A DNA stretch of 64,000 bases from Candidatus Gracilibacteria bacterium (GTDB lineage: Bacteria; Patescibacteriota; Gracilibacteria; UBA1369; UBA12473): NCBI GenBank assembly GCA_041658685.1, contig JBAZZS010000003.1, forward strand, positions 62,001-126,000, in the 5' to 3' direction. The position numbers and the translations under genes are program-made. Under the pieces are notes generated by a model. The model did not search any database, was not told the DNA's origin, and saw only the letters and a list, made by a program, of their open reading frames with translations. Positions 42,703 through 49,800 of this stretch are shown here, piece by piece; within the stretch, counting starts at the first letter, position 1; each line of letters opens with the position of its first letter.

Positions 42703-43590
42703 ATGACAAAGGTATCCAATGTTTATAGCAAAATTAGGATTTTGAGGGAGCGTTACTACATGTCTTCCACGGGTAAGCAGGATCTTTTAGTTTTACTCAA
42801 TGAAACCGAAGTGGCGGAGCAAGTTTACAACTCCAATGCCATTGAAAACAGCACGTTGTCCCTTGATGAAACGGAGAAGATTCTTTTGCAAATCGACCTC
42901 GATCGATACATTTCCGAGCGGGAAATTTTTGAAGCGAAAAATTTGGCACGCGTGGTTTCTTACATTGATCAGAAGGCCAAAGAACAGGAGCTCACGCTCG
43001 ATGGGATTTTGTTGTTGCACAAAATGTTGCTTTCCAATATTCGCGATGAGGTGGCGGGACGATTTAGGAATGAAAAGGAGTGGGTGAAAGTGGGAAATCA
43101 CATCGCCGTGAACCCGAAAGAGGTGGTCCCGCGCCTGGAGAAAATGCTTGCGACGTATTATGCGAGCAGTCATGAAAATATCATCAAGCGCATGGCGTTG
43201 TTGCATCTCACGTTTGAAAATATTCATCCTTTTGTGGATGGCAATGGCCGCATCGGGCGAGTGATCAACAATTATTTGCTCATTCGCGAGGGATTTGTGT
43301 CCATGAATATTAAGTTTATGGATCGAAAAATGTATTACGAGGCGTTCAAGGAATTTGATAAAAAAGGCACCACTGCATTGATGGAAGAGATTGTAGGAAA
43401 AGCCATCACCAACAGTTATCACAAGCGGTTGGCTTATCTCGAGGGCGCAACGATCCTGACGTTGGCGGATTATGCGAAGCAATTTAAAATTTCACATCCC
43501 AATTTGATCAATAAGGCCCATCGCCAGACCATTGAAGCGTTTTTGGAAAAAGGGGTTTGGAAGATTGGGGTTCAATCGGATAAAAAATAA
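42703..43590 (+). CDS. Fic family protein with C-terminal DNA-binding-like domain
   Basis: 295-residue protein. The Fic core is HPFVDGNGRIGR (residues 175-186), the full motif for AMP or other nucleotide transfer to protein hydroxyls. An N-terminal inhibitory motif S-x-x-x-E-N (Ser44 to Asn49, SNAIEN) predicts a class II, self-inhibited enzyme. The C-terminal 60 residues (LTLADYAKQFKISHPNLINKAHRQTIEAFL) look like a helix-turn-helix. The start is the ATG at 42703, fixed by the promoter; an upstream reading frame overlapping comEC is rejected. With operator boxes in its promoter, autoregulation is likely. The target is unknown. Confidence 0.92.
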   Translation: MTKVSNVYSKIRILRERYYMSSTGKQDLLVLLNETEVAEQVYNSNAIENSTLSLDETEKILLQIDLDRYISEREIFEAKNLARVVSYIDQKAKEQELTLDGILLLHKMLLSNIRDEVAGRFRNEKEWVKVGNHIAVNPKEVVPRLEKMLATYYASSHENIIKRMALLHLTFENIHPFVDGNGRIGRVINNYLLIREGFVSMNIKFMDRKMYYEAFKEFDKKGTTALMEEIVGKAITNSYHKRLAYLEGATILTLADYAKQFKISHPNLINKAHRQTIEAFLEKGVWKIGVQSDKK

Positions 43591-44181
43591 TCATTTTTTC
43601 ACTTTATCGCTCTCCCCAATCGTATACAGCCACAGCGGGCAAAAGGATTTTTTTCGGATGCGTTTTTGGCGGTGCGTGGGCGTCCAGCCTTCAATTTGAA
43701 ACGCGTAAGACACGATGCGTGTGCCTTTTTTAAGCTCTTTTTTCCACTTGGGTTTGAGCTTTTGGATGGCGTGGGGGAGAAGATAAAAGACGATCACATT
43801 CGCATCGCTGAGGTCTTTTTTGTAAAAATTGCGGAATTGGATTTTGGCACGAGAACCTTTGAGCCAATAAATGGGTTGAAACATTTTTGCCATGGTATAA
43901 ATCAGGGGAGAAAATTCGAGGCCCACGGCTTTGGCCTTGTATAAAATGGAAGCGAAATGAACCATGCGTCCGTCGCCGCAGCCCAAGTCGTAGACTTTTT
44001 CACCGGGTTTGATTTTGGCCAGGGCCAGCATTTTTTTGACTCGATCCGAGGGCGTGGGGACCCAGGGGGCACTTAAGAGGGCAATGGTGGTTGGGATTAA
44101 AATGATGATCATCAAAACACACTGAAATCGCGTGAGGGTGGGGAAGGGGAGATTGGAGATGAAGTCAAAGAAACGGGACAT
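43591..44181 (-). CDS. Membrane-anchored class I methyltransferase, copy A
   Basis: 196-residue SAM-dependent methyltransferase-like protein. N-terminal membrane helix (FQCVLMIIILIPTTIALLSA, about residues 19-38), SAM motif I KVYDLGCGDGRMVHFAS, then GLEFSPLIYTMAKMF and VIVFYLLPHAIQKLKPKWKKELKKGTRIVSYAF. The last part resembles the motif of small lipid or protein methyltransferases, but the substrate is not known. Paralogous to the next gene upstream (44203), 21 bases away; convergent with fic with no gap. Confidence 0.82.
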   Translation of the reverse strand: MSRFFDFISNLPFPTLTRFQCVLMIIILIPTTIALLSAPWVPTPSDRVKKMLALAKIKPGEKVYDLGCGDGRMVHFASILYKAKAVGLEFSPLIYTMAKMFQPIYWLKGSRAKIQFRNFYKKDLSDANVIVFYLLPHAIQKLKPKWKKELKKGTRIVSYAFQIEGWTPTHRQKRIRKKSFCPLWLYTIGESDKVKK

Positions 44182-44202
44182 GGGGGAGGGGAAGATAAAT
44201 GA

Positions 44203-44742
44203 CTAAATTTTATAAATGTACACGGTTTTGGTTTTATTTTTTTTGTTTTTCGGAAATATTTTGAAAGGCTTAAATCCCGGGAGATGAAAGGTGTTGCTGA
44301 TGATGAGGGTTCCGCGATGACATTCTTTTTTGAGTTTGGGCGCGAGTTTAACTTGAACTTCCGGCCCGAGATAAAGAAAGATGAAATTCGCGTCTTTGAG
44401 AGAAGATTTAAAAAAGTTTTTAAAACGAAGCGAAACGTGAGAACGATGGAAAAATTTATTTAAAAGAGCCAATAAGAAAGCAATGGGTGCGTTTTCGTAG
44501 CCGATGCCTTTGATGCCGCATTTTTTTTCAGCGCGAATGAGCAGACGGCCATCCCCGCATCCGAGATCGTAAACAAGGGCTCCTTTTTTTAGGTGGGCCT
44601 CTTTTAACATTAAGTCTAAAGTTCGGCGATTGCTGGGTACAAACGGCGATCCCGAAATCATGTTCACCACTGCGGTACAGAGCAGTAATAAGGTGAAAAC
44701 GAGGATTAAAATGAGGAGGGCGTTGATGAACATTGCATACAT
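44203..44742 (-). CDS. Membrane-anchored class I methyltransferase, copy B
   Basis: 179-residue paralogue of copy A: N-terminal helix (FINALLILILVFTLLLLCTAVVNMI, about residues 5-29), motif I LVYDLGCGDGRLLIRAE, GIGYENAPIAFLLALLN and FIFLYLGPEVQVKLAPKLKKECHRGTLIISNTF. Both copies keep a conserved PxxR/D lead-in (PSNRRTLDLML or PSDRVKKML) and act at the cytoplasmic face of the membrane. Tandem duplication with divergent N-terminal helices suggests two related substrates, perhaps lipids. Confidence 0.82.
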   Translation of the reverse strand: MYAMFINALLILILVFTLLLLCTAVVNMISGSPFVPSNRRTLDLMLKEAHLKKGALVYDLGCGDGRLLIRAEKKCGIKGIGYENAPIAFLLALLNKFFHRSHVSLRFKNFFKSSLKDANFIFLYLGPEVQVKLAPKLKKECHRGTLIISNTFHLPGFKPFKIFPKNKKNKTKTVYIYKI

Positions 44743-44787
44743 TTTACTCTTTTAAGCAGGGGGAGGGGAGGGATTTTTTTTGCAGGC

Positions 44788-44822
44788 AAAAAAAATCCCC
44801 CATCTTTCGATAGGGGATTTTA
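44788..44822 (-). terminator. Intrinsic terminator with GAAA loop
   Basis: Minus strand: ATCCCCTATC-GAAA-GATGGGGGAT followed by eight T (plus-strand positions 44788-44795). It ends the transcript of the small protein gene 44847..45056. Confidence 0.9.
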
Positions 44823-44846
44823 AAGTATTGCGAAATGTTCGCGACT

Positions 44847-45056
44847 TTATTTCTTGGGTTTGTTCTTGCGGAGCATGGGCAATCCGGTTCTCTTGTTTTC
44901 AACCACTTGGTAGTTTTCCGGAAGAGCATCCAAAGCATCTTTCTTCTCTACGCGGGCGAAATAGTAAATTTGTTGTTTTCGGCCACCGCGGAGGGTTACC
45001 ATTTTTCCATGGAGGAAATAGGTTTGGCCCTTGCTGTTCTTATGACTGTAAGCCAT
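44847..45056 (-). CDS. Small conserved CPR protein
   Basis: 69-residue basic protein (MAYSHKNSKGQTYFLHGK ... TLRGGRKQQIYYFAR ... VVENKRTGLPMLRKNKPKK). I know near-identical short proteins from many CPR genomes; function is unknown. The beta-rich start and the conserved TGLPMLRK C-terminus suggest a compact nucleic-acid- or ribosome-associated protein, but that is inference. Has its own strong terminator with a GAAA tetraloop. Confidence 0.8.
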   Translation of the reverse strand: MAYSHKNSKGQTYFLHGKMVTLRGGRKQQIYYFARVEKKDALDALPENYQVVENKRTGLPMLRKNKPKK

Positions 45057-45261
45057 ATTTAAAAGGGTTAAGGATAGACCGTGGATAGGATAGGTTCAGG
45101 TTAGGGCGATGTAAAGGGCTTTTGATTTTTGGCCCCTAGACGTAACCTGAAAAAAGGTCTTCTTTTGACTGTTTACAGGTTGGGTGATTTTTTTGGATTT
45201 TCATTGACTTTATTTGGTTTTATTTTATTTCTATATCCTTCAGGAATAGAAATTGATATGT

Positions 45262-45289
45262 TTGACACGGCAAAGAGCATCAGTATACT
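45262..45289 (+). promoter_or_regulatory. tRNA-Glu promoter
   Basis: TTGACA (45262-45267), 16 bases, TATACT (45284-45289); start near 45296, eleven bases before the tRNA. Confidence 0.8.
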
Positions 45290-45306
45290 GGCTTTGCTTA
45301 TTTTGA

Positions 45307-45381
45307 GGCGCTATCGTCTAGTGGTTAGGACATCGGGTTTTCATCCCGGCAACAGGGGTTCGATTCCCCTTAGCGCTACCA
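45307..45381 (+). tRNA. trnE: tRNA-Glu (anticodon UUC)
   Basis: 75-nt tRNA including encoded CCA (45379-45381). The acceptor pairs GGCGCTA with TAGCGCT (first pair G-U), the D arm contains TAGTGGTTAGGA, the anticodon stem CGGGT-TTTTCAT-style loop reads TTC, and the T arm is CAGGGGTTCGATTCCCCTT. All four arms fold. Confidence 0.97.
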
Positions 45382-45414
45382 GTTCCGGAGTGCCGTAACG
45401 CGGCGCGAAGGAAC
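45382..45414 (+). other. Hairpin directly after tRNA-Glu
   Basis: GTTCC pairs with GGAAC and GCCG with CGGC, separated by an internal loop of GGAGT opposite GCGAA. It begins at the base after CCA. It may be a processing stop or terminator; no U-run directly follows (the next T-run is at about 45429). The rest of the gap to 45599 shows A/T-rich sequence without a gene. Confidence 0.5.
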
Positions 45415-45599
45415 TTGAGAAGCGGTTATTTTTTAAATCGCTTGTTGAGTTTTTAGTGAATTGTTGATCTTTAACGTTTTTTTTTCTTTGTGTTTTCCCC
45501 TGCTTGGATATTAGCAAAGCATTGATTCGATTTTGGCTACTGTTTGCGTTATTTTTGCTTTACTGCTAATTTTTTATTCTGTTTTTTTTAGAATAATCT

Positions 45600-46223
45600 A
45601 TGCCGTTGAATTTCCCTGGAAAGTTAGTCATGAGTGGGGTGCTGGCACTTGCCGTGACTTATCCTCCTGTAGCCCTCGTTTCTACGCAGGGAGAGACCGC
45701 TATTCGTATTTCTGAGGCTATGGCTTCGTCCTCAGAAGCTGCTGCTGGAAAAGTTGAATATGTTACAGAAGGGAACCAACGTATCTTGCGTGTGAGAGGT
45801 ATGGATTTGAATCATCTCCATGAGACTGCTTATCGTGAATTTATTCGTAGAATTGGAGAAGAAATTAAAAAGCCCGGGGCTCAATTGACTATTGCTGATT
45901 TTAAAACGAGTGTGCGCTTTGAAAATGGCCAATTCGTTTTTGAATATAAAGTGAATCTAAATCCAGCTCAAAATCAAAATGAAGTGCATACGTTAGTTGA
46001 TATGAGAGGAACTGTTTTATGTGAGCCTAATGCTGAAGATGGGGTTTTAAAAATAGACTCAACCAAGATCCCTGAATGGCAGGGGAAAATGAATAAGGCC
46101 TATTCGAGAATGAAAATTTGGTATGAAACAGCACATTCTAGCAGTGTTCCTTCCGGGGATAACGTTCTTTGTAGTCCGATTTTTCACGAGGCAGTGCTTG
46201 CTAAGGGAGCTGTTCAGCACTAA
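45600..46223 (+). CDS. Orphan exported protein of unknown function
   Basis: 207-residue protein with a likely signal or anchor (KLVMSGVLALAVTYPPVALV, about residues 8-27). The mature region is a mixture of helix and strand; no family is recognised. Two Cys (TVLCEP and NVLCSP) may form a disulfide. TAGAAT lies six bases before the ATG, which would make the mRNA leaderless, but no -35 is clear. Isolated between the tRNA and a convergent membrane gene. A/T-richer than the housekeeping genes. Confidence 0.65.
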   Translation: MPLNFPGKLVMSGVLALAVTYPPVALVSTQGETAIRISEAMASSSEAAAGKVEYVTEGNQRILRVRGMDLNHLHETAYREFIRRIGEEIKKPGAQLTIADFKTSVRFENGQFVFEYKVNLNPAQNQNEVHTLVDMRGTVLCEPNAEDGVLKIDSTKIPEWQGKMNKAYSRMKIWYETAHSSSVPSGDNVLCSPIFHEAVLAKGAVQH

Positions 46224-46269
46224 GAATTGATCTCTATTTTAAATCGCATAGCGATTTTCCCTCTTTTTT

Positions 46270-46704
46270 CTAAATTGTTTGCATGTTTTCTCTCGGATAA
46301 ACCGCCAAGAAAGCAATCAATCCAACGATCATCATTCCAAATCCTTTTGTTGTAAAACCGGTGATAAGGAAAAGTATGAATCCATAGATTGCAACGGAAT
46401 CCGGGAGCGCTATGGTGAGCAATTGAAATGTCATTTTTTCTTTTGAGAGTGCTTCTTGTTGTTCAGGGGGGAGTGTTTTTAGGGTTTCCAGTTTTTTATA
46501 AACGAATATTTGGCCCACAAGCATGAGTGCGGAAATTCCTACGAGGATATAAAAAAGGAGATTTGCGGTGGCAATATTTTCTCCAAAAACAGGTTCAAAA
46601 TGAATAATACCTTTTTGGATGAGTCCGGCGATTGTAAAAATGGCGATTTGGATTAAAAGACAATAGCCCCAGGCTATTTTTAAGACGAGAGCGGGTTTCA
46701 TCAT
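46270..46704 (-). CDS. Four-helix membrane protein of unknown function
   Basis: 144-residue protein with about four hydrophobic helices (IAWGYCLLIQIAIFTIAGLI, ANLLFYILVGISALMLVGQIFVY, TIALPDSVAIYGFILFLITGF, GFGMMIVGLIAFLAVYP) and a charged loop (KKLETLKTLPPEQQEALSKEK) between helices 2 and 3. The layout resembles small bacterial DUF membrane proteins with paired helices; no function can be assigned. Single gene, convergent with the orphan at 45600. Confidence 0.7.
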   Translation of the reverse strand: MMKPALVLKIAWGYCLLIQIAIFTIAGLIQKGIIHFEPVFGENIATANLLFYILVGISALMLVGQIFVYKKLETLKTLPPEQQEALSKEKMTFQLLTIALPDSVAIYGFILFLITGFTTKGFGMMIVGLIAFLAVYPRENMQTI

Positions 46705-46767
46705 GGTTTGAAAAATTAAAATATTTGTGTGAATTGTAGCATGATTGAAATTTTGATGAACAGAGCC

Positions 46768-46796
46768 TTTACTTTGGGGTATTTTTCAGGTATAAT
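46768..46796 (+). promoter_or_regulatory. Promoter of the surface protein gene
   Basis: TTTACT (46768-46773), 17 bases, TATAAT (46791-46796). Start near 46803, leader about 32 bases. Confidence 0.6.
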
Positions 46797-46834
46797 AATT
46801 AGATAAATTTTTAATTTAAATAAAAACAAATCTT

Positions 46835-49800
46835 ATGAAAGACTTTCGTCTTTTTTCTCTCGTTGGTCGAATTTTTGGCTTAACCTTGAGTTCTCTTTGT
46901 GTCGGGTTTTTGTGGTTTATCCCTTCTTCGTTTGCCGCAACTTATATTGTGGACACGGCGGCGGATGCACAAGATGGGGAATGCGTGGTGGATACGACTT
47001 TTTCCGAAGCCATCAATTGCGCGAATGCAAACGCCGGAGCGGATACGATTAATTTTAGTATAGGAACGGTTAATCTTGTCTCCAATCCGCCGGCTATGAC
47101 CGAAGCGGTGGATATGGATGGGAATGGGACGGTTACTATTTCCGCGGCGTCTTCTGTCACATGGGCGGTTACGGCCTCAGGAGCGGCTTCCAATGTGACC
47201 ATTCGAGGTTTGACGATCACGGGATTTTCTCAATGTGGAATCAGCATCATTGCCAGTAATATAACGGTCGGAGGAACGGATGCAACGGATCGAAACGTGA
47301 TTTATTCTCCGGAAGGTGCGGTTGGGGTTTGTATCCGAGGAAGTAATAATACGGTGATTAATAATTATATCGGAGTGGAAGCGGATGGAGTGACGCCCGG
47401 ATCTTTGCTTGCCGGAATTTCTTTTGATGGATTTGGTACCGGGAACGTGGTGGGAGGCGATGCTTCAAATGAACGTAATGTGATCTCCGGAAATACGCAG
47501 TATGGAATTCGTTTTTGGGAAGGAGATGCCGGAGCCACGGTGTTGGGAAATTATATTGGACTTGATGCCGGTGGAACCGTGGCGGTTCCAAATGGCATTG
47601 GTGTTTTTTTTACCAATGATACGTATCCCAATGCGGTTCAAATTGGAGGGACTACGGCCGGAGAACGCAATATTATTTCCGGGAATACGAATTATGGCAT
47701 TTCAATTTCCGGGACTCATCAAAATACAAAAATTATTGGAAATTATATCGGGACCAATGTGGCCGGAACGGCGGCGCTTGCCAATGGACAAAGCGGGATT
47801 AGATTTGATAATGGAGCGTGTTCCGCGGTGGGCAATTGTTTGATTGGAGGGACTGCGAGCGGTGAAGGGAATGTGATCTCCGGGAATACAAATTACGGGA
47901 TTGAGACTGCCGGAAGTACGCCGGCTTCTCTCTGGCAAATCACAGCCAATTATATTGGAACGAATGCAGTGGGAAACGCGGCTGTCCCAAATAATATTGG
48001 TATTTATCTTGCCGGTGGAGGCACTTCGGTGGTGATTGGTAAAAACGATACTTCGGCCACCAATTATAATGTGATTTCAGGGAATACGATTACGGGGATT
48101 AAGGTGCAAGATTTTTCCGGAAGTTCAACGATTTCTTCAAATTATATCGGACTCAATGCCGCAGGAACCGCAGCGATTCCCAATGGGGATCAAGGCATTT
48201 TGGTCTCAAGTCTTGATGCAACCGGAGTTGTAACGATTGGGTCTTCTTCAGCAACCAGCCCGACTAACGTGATTTCAGGAAATTCGGATGAAGGAATTCG
48301 TTTGAATGATTCGGATGGCACCGCTTATATTTACAGCTCAATCCTTGGACTTTCCGCGGCGCAAGATGCGGATCTGGGAAATAGTTATGGCGTTTATTGT
48401 GTGAATGGATCTGGTACGGCAACGATTGGAAATACTTTAACGCAGGGATTTAATGTGATGGCCGGGAATACGAATCATGGAATTTTTATGTCGGTCTCGG
48501 ATGGTCAAGTTTTGGGAAATTATATTGGGGTGAACAGCGGGCTTACTTCTGTGTTTAAAAATGATCAAAATGGTATTTATGTGGATTCCGGAACTTGGGT
48601 GCTCGGAGGATCGGAGTCGGGGCAAGGGAATATTATCACCGGACATACAACCGGGACCGCTGCTCAAATTTATATTAGTTCCAGCGCAAGTGATGTTCAA
48701 ATTTTAGGGAATTATATTGGTATGGATACGGACGGGGATGTTCTCGGTTCCGGGACCGATGGGATTTACGTTCAGGGTACGAACACCGTCATCGGGTCTT
48801 CGGTTTCCGGAGGACGTAATTATATCGGGAATATGACAGATTCCGGAATTGAATTGAGTGCTGCGACCCAAGCAACGATTGTGAATAATTATATTGGGGT
48901 TAAGCCGGACGGAGTGTCGAATATTGGAAATGGAGGATCCGGGATATTTGTTGTTGGCGGGACGAATAATGTCATTGGTTATGATTATGGAGAAACCGTG
49001 GGTTCGGATAAACGCAATCTTGTTCAATTCAATACTACGGCTCAGATTAAGTTGGATGGAGCTGGAGTCGGAGATAAGGTCACTACCCTTCGTGGAAATT
49101 ATTTGGGAACGACCAATCCAACGACTTTCGTTAATTCTCCTAATAATGGTGTGAGTTTGGTCGGCACTTCGATTACGACTTCCAGTACGAGTCGATTTGT
49201 AATTACAACGGGTTTTGCAGATGGTTCTAAAGTTGATATATTCAGCGTGACCGGAGCCGGGGTCATTACTTATGAAGGAACCGCAACGGTTGCAAGTGGC
49301 ACGGCTCAACTTGATAAAGATTTTACCGCTACTGGGGGAGATAATTATTTTTTCCAAATCACCGAAGCGGATGGAGATTCCACCGTGGTTAGCGGCTCCT
49401 CTTTAGTCAATCCGGACATTTCGGCTCCGAGTGCTTTAACCGTGACTTCAAGCACGAGTGCCACCAATGTGGCGGCTTATACGTTTACGGGGACAAAAGA
49501 TGCGTATTCCAGTGTTTGGTATGGGGATACTCAGCGTGTTGCCGTTGATTCGAGCACGGCATGGACGTACGCCGTAACTCTTTCGGAAGGGGCAAACGCT
49601 TTTAGTTTTACTTCCAAGGATTATTCATCGAATGAATCGGATGCCACTGCCGTGAGTATTACATTGGATACAATCGTTCCTTCGGTTTCCTCAATCACGT
49701 CGGCGATTTCATATTCGGGCACAGGCTCGACGTATAGTGCAACGATCACCGGGACTAAGGAAGCCGGTTCTTCAGTAAAAAATAACGGCACGGAAATTGT

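Noticed and set aside
45129..45398. Open frame of 89 codons running through tRNA-Glu.
   Set aside because: It covers the tRNA promoter and the whole tRNA; the C-terminal part is just a translation of the tRNA.
46835..49400. Polysaccharide lyase or pectinase function for the beta-helix protein.
   Set aside because: No conserved catalytic triad was seen in the repeats; the architecture with calcium repeats and anchor points to a surface protein.
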